From: CPC320 sp002684375
Lineage (GTDB): Bacteria; Pseudomonadota; Alphaproteobacteria; Rhodobacterales; Rhodobacteraceae
NCBI GenBank assembly: GCA_965662545.1
Contig: CBFIHZ010000003.1
Coordinates: forward strand, 1 to 64,000
Reading direction: 5' to 3'
Length of the DNA stretch: 64,000 nt
The notes beneath the pieces were generated by a model. That model made no database searches. It worked only from the letters and a program-made list of their open reading frames with translations, and was not told where the DNA came from. Positions 42,323 to 56,000 of the stretch are shown here, one piece after another (within the stretch, counting starts at the first letter, position 1; the number at the start of each line of letters is the position of its first letter). A program made the translations under genes and the position numbers.

Positions 42323-43291
42323 TTACGGCGTCATATCGGGCCAAGGCGTCTCGACTTTGATTGCGGCATTTTTTATGAAAAATGATCCGATCATTCTGGG
42401 GTTACGGGGCGTTTCATATTGCCCTTCCACCACGGTATACCTCTGGCCACGGGCGTCTGCACCGCTTTCGTCTCGCCCGGCTCCGCGTTTGTCGCATATA
42501 TATGTAATGTAGCCATTGCGGGCCACGATCCGATAGCTGTGGTCCAGTTTCAGGGAAAAATAGCCGCCGTCATCGCCACTGCAGCGCCGTGACTCTCTGC
42601 TAAAGGAAAGCAAAACGTTCCATCCGGCTTTTGTCGGGGCAATCTGTGTCAAAGACAACTTCAAAAAGGCGCAGGCCAGATTACCATTGGTGATGCGGTA
42701 TTCCCCCGCCTGCCCGATCGCCTCTAAGAGATCCAATCGATGCGGGTTGCGGTTGGCTTTCTCAATGACAAGCTCAAAGTTATTTTCTGGCGCAAATTGC
42801 GCTTTCCATTCAAACTGGGTGATCGCAAGGGTTTTGTCGCCGTTGCTCCAGGTGCCTGACCGGTCGGTCACGCGACCATCCGGGGCCGTCCAGGGGTGGG
42901 TGACTTCCAGCCGTTCCAGATACTCTTGGGCGGTTTCAAGGTCTTCTGTCTGCAATGTCTTGTCGCGCAGTGCTTGCATCAGGGCAGCATGGCGTTTGGG
43001 CGGGAATTGGAACAGGTCGAAAAAGCCATGGTGATACAGGCCGATGAGCGGTATTTTTTGCTGATGTTTGTCATAAATATACCAACCAGTGACAAACCCA
43101 ACATTGTCATAACATCTGATTTCGTCGAATTTCAAACCCATCGTTATGGGATATTTGTCGGCAATGCGGGCTGTTGCGATGCTTTGTTTGACAGATTGAA
43201 AGCTGTCAACCCGCATCACGATGCTATCATCGGCGCGGGCGAGCGTTGTCAGTATGAAAAACAGTATCAAAGTCCAGAGTTGTTGTTTCAT
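42323..43291 (-). CDS. Exported protein of unknown function
   Basis: The 322-residue product is not recognised. From the ATG at 43291 it starts with a clear signal peptide (MKQQLWTLILFFILTTLARA, cleavage before DDS), so it should be secreted or periplasmic. The mature protein is rich in aromatic residues with six or fewer cysteines spread out. It has no repeat or catalytic motif I can name. A start at 43363 exists but would hide the signal peptide internally. It converges with the methyltransferase across the hexamer repeat. Confidence 0.7.
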   Translation of the reverse strand: MKQQLWTLILFFILTTLARADDSIVMRVDSFQSVKQSIATARIADKYPITMGLKFDEIRCYDNVGFVTGWYIYDKHQQKIPLIGLYHHGFFDLFQFPPKRHAALMQALRDKTLQTEDLETAQEYLERLEVTHPWTAPDGRVTDRSGTWSNGDKTLAITQFEWKAQFAPENNFELVIEKANRNPHRLDLLEAIGQAGEYRITNGNLACAFLKLSLTQIAPTKAGWNVLLSFSRESRRCSGDDGGYFSLKLDHSYRIVARNGYITYICDKRGAGRDESGADARGQRYTVVEGQYETPRNPRMIGSFFIKNAAIKVETPWPDMTP

Positions 43292-43317
43292 CTTGCACCT
43301 GGTTTGCGGGTCCAAAT

Positions 43318-43455
43318 ATGGGCTTAGCCGTGGACCTTTCGTTGGAAAATGCGCTTGCGCCAATAGTTTTTATCGAATTACTGTTTGGTCTGTCGGTACT
43401 GAAATTATGGATTGACCACCCAAACCGCTGGTTATTGGGGATCATATCATCGTGA
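43318..43455 (+). CDS. Possible 45-residue membrane protein
   Basis: A short frame starts MGLAVDLSLENALAPIVFIE and continues LLFGLSVLKLW, giving one good membrane helix followed by a polar tail (IDHPNRWLLG). The pattern is like other small single-helix proteins of Rhodobacteraceae. Against it, no clear ribosome binding site precedes the ATG and it begins only 26 bases from the start of the divergent exported-protein gene. Confidence 0.3.
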   Translation: MGLAVDLSLENALAPIVFIELLFGLSVLKLWIDHPNRWLLGIISS

Positions 43456-44173
43456 CGCGATGACGTGAAGAGGGCTTTTGCGGCGCATGATATTCCAAGA
43501 ATCAGGTGTTTGATTTCGGGCCGGAAGGCAACGGTTCAAAATAAATTTGTCCGCGTCGCAAACGCTGGGTAGGCGCGCGCCCACCAAAAGACAAATGGCG
43601 TCGGCAAACCGTCAATGCGATGCCGTCTTATTTACAAGTAGGTCTTTGCAAACATTGGCAATATACGCTGCAAATAGGAGCATACTAACAGTTGAGAAAG
43701 CGCTTGGGCCAAAGATCAGGGCATACGCCAGCACTGGTCGGATCATGATTGCCGTCAACAGGCCGAAACCAAGCATTTGCAGCCTTGGAACCCAAAGTAA
43801 CGCAGCGGCAGCAAATTTGATGACATAAGCATCTTGGTTCGTGGTTATAAAGCCGATATTTACACGTCGATGAAGTCTGATCCAAGCGTCAGGTAACGCA
43901 GAGTATCATGGTGTTGAACGCACTCCTAAGCATGTAGTGGGGTGGCTCTTTCTTATAACGGTGTTTTGGTCTAGGACTGCGGTCTAGGCAGTCTGCAAAT
44001 TCAGTTGTTCCGCTAGGTCATGCAGCCCGGATCGGCGATCTTGCGCAAATTTGGAAAGGGTGCGGCATCGCTTTGACAGACCCAGTTGTGACGTTCCGCC
44101 GTCAGCTCGATCACATCCGTTACATCCGTTGTACAGCTTTGTTAAAAGCACGGTGGCGAATGTCGCAAGCGGG
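43456..44173. other. Poorly coding region, perhaps a decayed gene
   Basis: No confident gene was found over about 700 bases. On the minus strand a frame closed by the TGA at 43612-43614 reads, from about 43886, through two hydrophobic segments (KFAAAALLWVPRLQMLGFG and VLAYALIFG, later SMLLFAAYIANVCKDLL) with no good start codon and an upstream in-frame stop. It looks like a membrane-protein fragment. The remainder up to the DMT gene shows no gene or repeat. Confidence 0.4.
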
Positions 44174-45079
44174 ATGGTGCCTGTGACCGCGGCGCTGCGT
44201 GCGCATTTTGCTATGCTGTGCTTTTCAGCCCTAATTGCGGGATCTTTTTCGCTTGGGGGGATGGCTGCCAATTTTATTTCCCCACTGGCGTTGAACGGCA
44301 TCCGCTTTATCTTTGCCGCTGCGATTGTCGGGGGGGCCAGCATGGTTATGGGGCAGATGTCGCTTCGGCATTTTCAGGCGCCGTGGCGCCATACAGTCCT
44401 GGGCGCCATGATGGCGTGCTATTTCGTCTTGATGTTCGAGGGCTTAAAAACCAGCGCACCGGTTTCGACATCTGCAGTGTTTACGTTAACCCCGATTATG
44501 GCCGGAATTGCCGGTTATCTATTATTAAAGCAGGCCATGTCACGTCGTGTCTTATTGGCGCTGGCCGTTGGGGGGGCAGGAGCGCTGTGGGTTATTTTTC
44601 GCGCTGACTGGCTGGCGCTTTTGCAGTTTCAAATCGGGCTTGGCGAGCGCATCTTTTTCTGGGGGTGTCTGGCGCATGCCGTCTATACGCCGATGGTGCG
44701 CCGGTTGCATCGTGGCGAGCCGGTGTTGGTGTTTACCTTCGGTGTCTTGGCTGCGGGTGCCGTGCTGCTGTGTTGGATCGGCTGGTCTGACCTGCTGGCG
44801 ACCGATTGGGCGAATTTGCCAATTATTGTTTGGATCACCCTTGTGTATGTCGCGATCATGGCCACATCGGTTACCTTTGTTTTGATGCAATATGCTTCGT
44901 TGCGGTTGCCGCCTGCGAAAGTGATGGCCTATACTTATCTCACGCCCAGTTGGGTCTTGGTCTGGGAGATTGTTTTGGGCCATGCAGTGCCGCCGGCTCC
45001 GATCTTAATTGGCGTTGCATTGAGTGTTATAGCGCTTGTCATCTTACTGAAAGAAGACCCAAAGCTGCAGCCGATGTGA
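44174..45079 (+). CDS. DMT-superfamily (EamA) transporter
   Basis: The 301-residue protein has about ten membrane helices in two EamA repeats (first half starting FAMLCFSALIAGSFSLGGMAANFISPLALNGIRF, second half from GERIFFWGCLAHAVYTPMV). EamA members of the drug/metabolite transporter superfamily move amino acids, nucleotides or other small molecules. The ATG at 44174 fits the first helix; an upstream frame adds an unlikely 41 residues. The substrate is unknown. A basic loop joins helices. Confidence 0.83.
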   Translation: MVPVTAALRAHFAMLCFSALIAGSFSLGGMAANFISPLALNGIRFIFAAAIVGGASMVMGQMSLRHFQAPWRHTVLGAMMACYFVLMFEGLKTSAPVSTSAVFTLTPIMAGIAGYLLLKQAMSRRVLLALAVGGAGALWVIFRADWLALLQFQIGLGERIFFWGCLAHAVYTPMVRRLHRGEPVLVFTFGVLAAGAVLLCWIGWSDLLATDWANLPIIVWITLVYVAIMATSVTFVLMQYASLRLPPAKVMAYTYLTPSWVLVWEIVLGHAVPPAPILIGVALSVIALVILLKEDPKLQPM

Positions 45080-45232
45080 CCGCCGGTGCGTGACGACTGT
45101 CGCCTCACGGTGTCCGGTTTGGCGCAGACCGGCTGCACATATCAATTCAACGGTTCAGTTTCCTCGGCCTTGAACTTATTTGCTAAGCGTCATAAGTACC
45201 ACCAGTCCGTAACGCTAGAAGAGTCCGTTCCA

Positions 45233-45430
45233 ATGATCAGCATGAACCCAGTTCAGTATATCCAGCAAGTCCGTGCCGAGGTTGCCAAAGTTGTATGGCC
45301 GACCCGCAAAGAGGTGTTGCTGACCACCGTTATGGTGTTCGTTATGTCTGCAGTGACAGCTGTTTTTTTCGCAGTTGTGGACATTTTAATTCGAGGCGGC
45401 TTGCAAACGGTGTTGGGAGCCTTCGGCTGA
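45233..45430 (+). CDS. secE: Preprotein translocase subunit SecE
   Basis: The 65-residue SecE holds the SecY channel together in the inner membrane. MNPVQYIQQVRAEVAKVVWPTRKEVLLTTVMVFVMSAVTAVFFAVVDILI shows the amphipathic helix with the VVWPTRKE motif and the single membrane helix. The ATG at 45233 is preceded by GAAGAG; the second Met, three codons on, is also possible. nusG follows after 199 bases that contain a hairpin with a T run, so transcription may partly stop in between. Confidence 0.95.
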   Translation: MISMNPVQYIQQVRAEVAKVVWPTRKEVLLTTVMVFVMSAVTAVFFAVVDILIRGGLQTVLGAFG

Positions 45431-45518
45431 CGGGTCCAAAATTGGATAGATTGACGATTATGGGCTTGAATATTTAGGGTTATACCGTTATTCCGTCACT
45501 ACTCTGGGATGAAGGCGT

Positions 45519-45550
45519 GCGGCGATTCGTGTTGCGCGCCGCTTTTTTTT
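45519..45550 (+). terminator. Hairpin plus T run between secE and nusG
   Basis: GCGGCG at 45519-45524 pairs with CGCCGC at 45537-45542 around a 12-base loop, followed directly by eight Ts. The stem is short, so it is more likely a partial terminator or attenuator than a full one. nusG would then depend on read-through or on a promoter in the 80 bases before it. Confidence 0.55.
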
Positions 45551-45629
45551 CCTTAAGAGACGGTTTTTAAGCCGTAAAGGCACAGAACGTTGGTCGGCGA
45601 ATCGACGAGACATAAGGGCAGACAAGGCA

Positions 45630-46163
45630 ATGGCTAAACGTTGGTATTCTGTGAGCGTTCTCTCGAATTTTGAGAAAAAGATCGCCGAGCAGATTAAAAC
45701 TTCTGTTGCCGAGGCTGGTCTGGAGGACGACATCGAAGAGGTGCTTGTTCCGACAGAAGAGGTGATCGAGGTGCGCCGCGGCAAGAAGGTGACTGCCGAG
45801 CGTCGCTTTATGCCCGGGTACGTTTTGGTGCGGATGGAAATGTCTGACCAAGGGTATCATCTGGTTAGTTCCATCAATCGCGTGACTGGATTTCTCGGAC
45901 CCCAGGGTCGGCCGATGCCGATGCGGGATGCCGAGGTGAATGCGATTTTGAACCGGGTGCAGGAAGGCGAAGAATCGCCGCGTACTCTGATCCATTTTGA
46001 AATTGGTGAGAAGGTCAAAGTGAACGACGGGCCGTTTGAAGACTTCGACGGCATGGTCGAAGAGGTCGATGAAGACAATCAGCGTCTGAAAGTAACCGTA
46101 TCTATTTTTGGCCGCGAAACGCCGGTCGAGCTTGAGTTTACACAGGTCACTAAAGAGATCTGA
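45630..46163 (+). CDS. nusG: Transcription termination/antitermination factor NusG
   Basis: NusG links RNA polymerase to Rho or the ribosome. The 177-residue protein has the NGN domain (KRWYSVSVLSNFEKKIAEQIK, then FMPGYVLVRMEMSDQGYHLVSSINRVTGFLG) and a C-terminal KOW domain (GEKVKVNDGPFEDFDGMVEEVDEDNQRLKVTVSIFGRETPVELEF). Length matches the family. It lies in the usual secE-nusG-rplK order. Confidence 0.98.
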   Translation: MAKRWYSVSVLSNFEKKIAEQIKTSVAEAGLEDDIEEVLVPTEEVIEVRRGKKVTAERRFMPGYVLVRMEMSDQGYHLVSSINRVTGFLGPQGRPMPMRDAEVNAILNRVQEGEESPRTLIHFEIGEKVKVNDGPFEDFDGMVEEVDEDNQRLKVTVSIFGRETPVELEFTQVTKEI

Positions 46164-46267
46164 CGTGAGAGCCGTGGGAGGCGACGGCGCCGCAGTGCCG
46201 AGACCAGACCACGACAACAAAAGTCGCCCTAATGCGTTAGGGGATGTTGGCAAAAAGGAGAGGCCTC

Positions 46268-46693
46268 ATGGCCAAAAAACTTGTTGGTAAGATGAAATTG
46301 CAGGTGCCTGCTGGTCAGGCAAACCCGTCCCCACCCGTGGGCCCGGCGCTGGGTCAGCGCGGCATCAATATTATGGAATTTTGTAAGGCGTTTAACGCTA
46401 AGACGCAAGAAATGGAGGCTGGCGCCCCCTGTCCTACGGTGATTACTTATTATCAGGACAAATCCTTTACGATGGAAATCAAGACGCCGCCTGCGTCATA
46501 CTATCTCAAAAAGGCCGCAAAGCTGAAGTCCGGCGCATCCAACCCCGGTCGGGAAACCGCAGGATCGGTTTCTGTGGCGCAGGTGCAGGAAATTGCCGAG
46601 GCTAAGATGGTGGATCTGAACGCCAATTCGATTGAGCAGGCGATGCAAATCATCCTTGGTTCGGCACGGTCTATGGGCATCGAGGTAAAATAA
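46268..46693 (+). CDS. rplK: 50S ribosomal protein L11
   Basis: The 141-residue protein binds 23S rRNA at the GTPase-associated centre. MAKKLVGKMKLQVPAGQANPSPPVGPALGQRGINIMEFCKAFNAKT is the L11 signature. I chose the ATG at 46268, preceded by AAGGAGAGG; eight upstream residues in frame have no match. Its stop codon shares a base with the ATG of rplA (TAATG). Confidence 0.98.
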   Translation: MAKKLVGKMKLQVPAGQANPSPPVGPALGQRGINIMEFCKAFNAKTQEMEAGAPCPTVITYYQDKSFTMEIKTPPASYYLKKAAKLKSGASNPGRETAGSVSVAQVQEIAEAKMVDLNANSIEQAMQIILGSARSMGIEVK

Positions 46694-47391
46694 TGGCAAA
46701 TCTTGGAAAACGCACCCGCAGTATCCGCGAAACTGTGAAAAACAAAGAAAACCTCTCTGTTGAAGATGCGGTGGCTTTGGTGAAATCAAACGCCACGGCA
46801 AAATTTGACGAAACCATCGAAATTGCGATGAACCTGGGCGTTGATACGCGCCATGCAGATCAGATGGTTCGCGGCGTGATCGGTCTGCCGAACGGCACCG
46901 GTAAATCGGTTCGGGTGGCAGTGTTTGCCCGTGGCCCCAAGGCCGAAGAGGCCCAAGCCGCCGGCGCTGACATTGTGGGCGCCGAAGACCTGATGGAAAC
47001 CGTCCAGGGTGGCACCATCGATTTTGACCGCTGTATTGCTACTCCGGATATGATGCCGGTTGTTGGCCGTTTGGGTAAAGTTCTGGGTCCGCGCAATTTG
47101 ATGCCGAACCCCAAGGTTGGCACTGTGACCATGGATGTTGCCGCAGCGGTTCAGGCTGCAAAGGGTGGCGAAGTGCAGTTTCGGGCTGAAAAAGGTGGCG
47201 TTGTGCATGCTGGTGTTGGCAAAGCTTCGTTTAACGAGACGATGCTGGTTGAAAACATCCGCGCATTTGTTGAAGCGGTGCAGAAGGCCAAGCCATCTGG
47301 ATCGAAGGGTGCCTACCTGACTAAAATTTCGCTGAGCTCAACTATGGGCGCCGGCGTGACGATTGATATCGCAGCGGCCACCGCGCGATAA
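46693..47391 (+). CDS. rplA: 50S ribosomal protein L1
   Basis: The 232-residue protein forms the L1 stalk that moves deacylated tRNA, and in many bacteria represses its own operon. The KSNATAKFDETIEIAMNLGVDTRHADQMVRGVIGLPNGTGKSVRVAVFA block and MPNPKVGTVTMDVAAAVQAAKGGEVQFRAEKGGVVHAGVGK are diagnostic. Length is standard. It is coupled to rplK and followed by a 243-base leader region before rplJ. Confidence 0.98.
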   Translation: MANLGKRTRSIRETVKNKENLSVEDAVALVKSNATAKFDETIEIAMNLGVDTRHADQMVRGVIGLPNGTGKSVRVAVFARGPKAEEAQAAGADIVGAEDLMETVQGGTIDFDRCIATPDMMPVVGRLGKVLGPRNLMPNPKVGTVTMDVAAAVQAAKGGEVQFRAEKGGVVHAGVGKASFNETMLVENIRAFVEAVQKAKPSGSKGAYLTKISLSSTMGAGVTIDIAAATAR

Positions 47392-47634
47392 AAAATTTGC
47401 TCCGGGCTTGCCCGGAGCGGATGGCGGAGCGGAAACGCTACGTCCTGTCCGAGACGGAGGGTTGGGCCGAAAGGCACGGTAATTCCTTCCTGAGATGGGG
47501 AACGAGACAAGATTTCCGACGGGGTAATACCTTCGGGTGATCGCGGCCTCGGGACCCTTTTATTGGACCCGAATGCCCTCGTACTTGAGGGTTTAATTGA
47601 GCCGGGGGGAAACCCCCAAATTTGGAGTGAAACT
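47392..47634 (+). promoter_or_regulatory. rplJ leader with several hairpins (probable L10 control region)
   Basis: These 243 bases carry no gene. Just after rplA a perfect hairpin GCTCCGGGC/GCCCGGAGC occurs at 47399-47418 without a T run. Near rplJ are CCCTC/GAGGG (47576-47591) and a G5-GAAA-C5 hairpin (47604-47617) whose GNRA loop sits only six bases before the ribosome binding site. This matches where ribosomal protein L10 or L10-L12 binds its own mRNA in other bacteria. The exact fold here is not proven. Confidence 0.6.
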
Positions 47635-48153
47635 GTGGATAGAGCCCAGAAAGAGAAAGTGGTCGACGAACTCGGCCAAATCTTTGAAAGCTCTGGCGTT
47701 GTAGTGGTTGCCCGCTACGCCGGTCTTACAGTTGCGGAAATGCAGGCCCTGCGAGCGCGCGCGCGCGAAGCAGACTGTGGTGTTCGCGTTGCCAAAAACA
47801 GGCTCGCCAAGATCGCCCTTGAGGGTAAGCCATGCGCAAGCGTTGCCGACTTTCTAACGGGTATGACCGTTCTTACCTATTCTGAGGACCCAGTGGCAGC
47901 TGCCAAAGTGGCCGAAGAATTTGCCAAAGAGAATTCAAAGTTTGACATTCTCGGCGGTGCAATGGGTGATAACGGTCTGGACCGGGCCGGTGTCAAGGCC
48001 GTGTCGAGCATGCCATCGCGTGAGGAGCTTGTTGCTTCGATCGCTGGTTGTATCGGCGCACCTGCATCGAATATTGCCGGGGCCATTGGCGCACCTGCTT
48101 CGAACATCGCAAGCATCCTTTCGACCTTGGAAGAGAAGGCCGAAGCGGCATAA
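47635..48153 (+). CDS. rplJ: 50S ribosomal protein L10
   Basis: The 172-residue protein anchors the L7/L12 stalk. MDRAQKEKVVDELGQIFESSGVVVVARYAGLTVAEMQALRARAREADCGVRVAKNRLAKIAL is the conserved start. The first codon is GTG at 47635, chosen because GGAG stands seven bases before it. Near the C-terminus the segment IGAPASNIA occurs twice with an 11-residue (33-base) period starting at 48052 and 48085, which indicates a small internal duplication in the stalk-binding helix. Confidence 0.97.
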   Translation: MDRAQKEKVVDELGQIFESSGVVVVARYAGLTVAEMQALRARAREADCGVRVAKNRLAKIALEGKPCASVADFLTGMTVLTYSEDPVAAAKVAEEFAKENSKFDILGGAMGDNGLDRAGVKAVSSMPSREELVASIAGCIGAPASNIAGAIGAPASNIASILSTLEEKAEAA

Positions 48154-48224
48154 GCAACTATTGATCTGCGTGGGGATCCTCCCTGCACGTTGGAACACAA
48201 CTTAAAAACGGAAAAGAGTCACAC

Positions 48225-48602
48225 ATGGCTGATCTGAAAAAACTTGCTGAAGAGATCGTTGGACTGACGCTTCTTGAAGCACAAGAACTGAAAACTATTC
48301 TTAAAGACGAGTATGGCATTGAGCCTGCTGCGGGTGGCGCTGTCATGATGGCAGGCCCAGCCGACGCCGGTGGCGCAGCTGCAGAAGAGCAGACTGAATT
48401 CGACGTGATCCTGAAATCTTTCGGTGAGTCGAAAATCAATGTCATTAAAGAGGTTCGTGCCATCACTGGTCTGGGTCTCAAAGAGGCCAAAGAATTGGTT
48501 GAGGCTGGCGGCAAAGCCGTCAAAGAACAAGTCTCTAAGGACGAAGCAGACGATGTCAAAGCCAAGCTGGAAGCAGTTGGCGCCGAGATCGAAGTTAAGT
48601 AA
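48225..48602 (+). CDS. rplL: 50S ribosomal protein L7/L12
   Basis: The 125-residue stalk protein recruits translation GTPases. The N-terminal dimer domain (MADLKKLAEEIVGLTLLEAQELKTILKDEYGIEPA), the flexible alanine/glycine linker and the C-terminal FDVILKSFGESKINVIKEVRAITGLGLKEAKELVEAGGKAVKE are complete. It follows rplJ by 71 bases. The long gap after it holds two hairpins before rpoB. Confidence 0.98.
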   Translation: MADLKKLAEEIVGLTLLEAQELKTILKDEYGIEPAAGGAVMMAGPADAGGAAAEEQTEFDVILKSFGESKINVIKEVRAITGLGLKEAKELVEAGGKAVKEQVSKDEADDVKAKLEAVGAEIEVK

Positions 48603-48634
48603 TCGTTTTCGGGGCAACCCGAATGTGAAAATAG

Positions 48635-48708
48635 TGGCTGGGCGCGGAATACCGTGCCCGGCCAGACCTGTCTTAAAAAGGGCCTGCGTTGCAGACGTTT
48701 TTTAAGAC
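48635..48708 (+). promoter_or_regulatory. Two hairpins in the rplL-rpoB gap
   Basis: The first (48635-48664) pairs TGGC-GGGC-CGG with CCG-GCCC-GCCA. The second pairs GTCTTAAAAA (48670-48679) with TTTTTAAGAC (48699-48708), with a smaller CTGC/GCAG stem in its loop. They fall where E. coli has a partial terminator and an RNase III site that lower rpoBC relative to ribosomal proteins, so a like role is probable. A sequence-level match is not claimed. Confidence 0.65.
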
Positions 48709-48841
48709 GAGGTTATCGTGTCGAGAGGCCGTCATTGGGACGAGGGCCAAGAATGGACCGTAATCTGTTATCTCGGAGGGATGTGGTGCTGGAACCCCGA
48801 CAGCAGGCACAGCCCGTGAGAATTGAAAGGTGATACCGACC

Positions 48842-52974
<4,133 letters not shown>

Positions 52975-52978
<4 letters not shown>

Positions 52979-52996
52979 CGGGGTCGACCCCGTCAC
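52975..52996. promoter_or_regulatory. 22-base perfect palindrome at the rpoB stop codon
   Basis: The arms GTGACGGGGTC and GACCCCGTCAC are exact inverted copies and include the rpoB TGA. In RNA this makes a nine-base-pair hairpin with a TCGA loop 37 bases before rpoC. No T run follows, so it may protect or process the rpoB-rpoC mRNA. Confidence 0.75.
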
Positions 52997-53033
52997 AGCC
53001 CTTCCCCTCTGCCCTAATTTAAGGATCTGAAAA

Positions 53034-56000
53034 ATGAACCAGGAACTGACAAGCAACCCTTTCAACCCGCTGGCACCTAGCAAAACGTTTGACGAAATCA
53101 AAGTGTCTCTGGCCTCTCCAGAACGCATTCTGTCATGGTCGTTCGGCGAGATAAAAAAGCCTGAAACGATCAATTACCGGACGTTCAAGCCCGAGCGTGA
53201 CGGTTTGTTTTGTGCGCGTATCTTTGGCCCAATCAAAGATTATGAATGTCTGTGTGGTAAATATAAGCGGATGAAATACCGCGGCGTTGTCTGCGAAAAA
53301 TGTGGCGTCGAGGTTACGTTGCAAAAAGTGCGTCGCGAGCGGATGGGTCATATTGAGCTGGCCTCGCCTGTTGCCCATATTTGGTTTCTCAAATCATTGC
53401 CATCGCGCATTGGTTTGATGCTGGACATGACGCTGCGCGATCTCGAGCGCGTGCTTTATTTTGAAAACTATGTAGTGATCGAGCCAGGATTGACCGACCT
53501 CAACTATGGTCAGATGATGACCGAAGAAGAATATATGTCGGCGCAAGACACCTATGGCATGGATGCCTTTACCGCTAATATCGGCGCTGAGGCTATCCGC
53601 GAAATGCTGGCGGCGATTGACCTGGATGCCGAAGCCGAGCAGTTGCGCGCCGATTTGGCCGTGGCCACCGGCGAACTGAAGCCGAAAAAAATTATCAAGC
53701 GCCTGAAAGTTGTCGAATCGTTTTTGGAATCCGGCAACCGGCCCGAATGGATGATCCTGACCGTAGTTCCGGTTATCCCACCGGAGTTGCGTCCACTGGT
53801 TCCACTGGATGGTGGCCGGTTCGCCACCTCGGATCTGAATGATCTCTACCGCCGGGTGATCAACCGCAACAACCGTTTGAAACGGCTGATTGAGCTGCGT
53901 GCGCCGGATATTATCGTGCGCAACGAAAAACGTATGTTGCAGGAATCTGTTGATGCTTTGTTTGACAACGGTCGTCGCGGTCGGGTGATTACGGGGGCCA
54001 ACAAGCGGCCGTTGAAATCACTGTCGGATATGCTGAAAGGCAAGCAGGGTCGCTTCCGTCAGAACCTTTTGGGAAAACGGGTCGATTTCTCGGGTCGTTC
54101 GGTGATTGTGACCGGACCAGAGCTGAAACTGCATCAATGTGGTTTGCCAAAGAAAATGGCGCTTGAGCTGTTCAAACCGTTTATCTATTCGCGGCTTGAG
54201 GCCAAAGGCCTGTCGTCAACCGTGAAACAAGCCAAAAAGCTGGTTGAAAAAGAACGCCCCGAAGTTTGGGATATCCTCGATGAGGTGATCCGCGAACATC
54301 CGGTGATGTTGAACCGTGCGCCAACGTTGCACCGCCTGGGCATTCAGGCGTTTGAACCCACACTGATCGAAGGCAAAGCCATTCAGTTGCACCCACTGGT
54401 CTGTTCGGCGTTTAATGCTGACTTTGACGGGGACCAAATGGCGGTGCATGTGCCGCTGAGCCTTGAGGCGCAGCTTGAGTGCCGGGTCCTAATGATGTCG
54501 ACCAACAATGTGTTGTCACCCGCCAACGGTGCACCGATCATTGTCCCGTCGCAGGATATGATCCTTGGTCTGTACTATACCACCATCATGCGCGAAGGCA
54601 TGAAGGGCGAGGGCATGGTGTTCAGTTCGATTGAAGAAGTGCAATACGCGCTCGATTCTGGTTTGGTACATTTACACGCCAAAGTCACAGCGCGCATTCC
54701 ACAGATCGATGATGAGGGCAATGAAGTACAGGTCCGCTTTGAAACCACGCCGGGTCGTGTGCGTCTAGGGGCTCTGCTGCCGCAAAACGCCAAGGCGCCG
54801 TTTGATCTGGTCAACGATCTGTTGCGGAAAAAAGACGTGCAGCGGGTGATTGATACCGTCTACCGTTATTGTGGTCAGAAAGAGAGCGTCATCTTCTGCG
54901 ATCAGATCATGACAATGGGTTTCCGTGAATCTTTCAAAGCCGGTATTTCGTTTGGTAAAGATGATATGGTGGTGCCGGATGACAAATGGACTTTGGTCGA
55001 TGAAACCCGCGGTCAGGTCAAAGATTTCGAACAGCAATATATGGACGGTCTGATCACTCAGGGTGAAAAATATAACAAAGTTGTCGATGCCTGGTCGAAA
55101 TGTAACGACAAGGTCACTGATGCGATGATGTCGACGATTTCGGCACCACGCCGCGATGAGGACGGCGCAGAGCTTGAACCCAACAGTGTGTACATGATGG
55201 CCCACTCTGGGGCGCGTGGGTCGGTCACCCAGATGAAACAGCTGGGCGGCATGCGCGGTCTGATGGCCAAGCCAAACGGCGATATCATCGAGACGCCGAT
55301 TATCTCGAACTTTAAAGAAGGTCTGACGGTTCTTGAATACTTCAACTCGACCCACGGCGCGCGCAAAGGTCTGTCCGATACGGCATTGAAAACCGCCAAC
55401 TCGGGTTATCTGACCCGTCGTTTGGTGGATGTGGCGCAGGATTGCATTGTCCGCATGTATGATTGTGGAACCGAAAAAGCCATTACTGCTGAAACAGCGG
55501 TGAATGACGGCGAGGTTGTGTTGTCTCTGTCCGAGCGTTTGCTGGGCAGGGTTGCCGCAGAGGATCTGCTCAAGCCGGGAACCGACGAGGTTCTTGTGGC
55601 ACGTGGTGAGTTGATTGACGAACGCATGTCGGATGCCGTGGATGCGGCTGGGCTTCAAGTTGCACGTATTCGCAGTCCGCTGACCTGTGAAGCTGAAGAA
55701 GGTGTCTGCGCGTTGTGCTACGGCCGTGATCTGTCGCGGGGTACCATCGTGAATTCCGGTGAGGCCGTGGGCATTATTGCTGCGCAATCTATCGGTGAGC
55801 CAGGTACACAGCTGACGATGCGGACGTTCCACATCGGTGGTGTTGCGCAGGGTGGCCAGCAGTCTTTCCTCGAGGCATCTCAGCCTGGTAAGATCGCTTT
55901 TGAGGGTGAAAATACTCTGAAAAACTCTTCAGGCGATGTTCTGGTTGTTGGTCGGAACATGAAGTTGCTGGTTGTCGATGAGCAGGGAGAACAACGCGCA

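Noticed and set aside
43984..44343. Minus-strand frame of 119 codons at the start of the DMT transporter
   Set aside because: It is mostly antisense to the first helices of the transporter and has no domain.
54765..55832. Minus-strand frame of about 355 codons inside rpoC
   Set aside because: It mirrors the rpoC codons in the antisense direction and has no start signal or domain.
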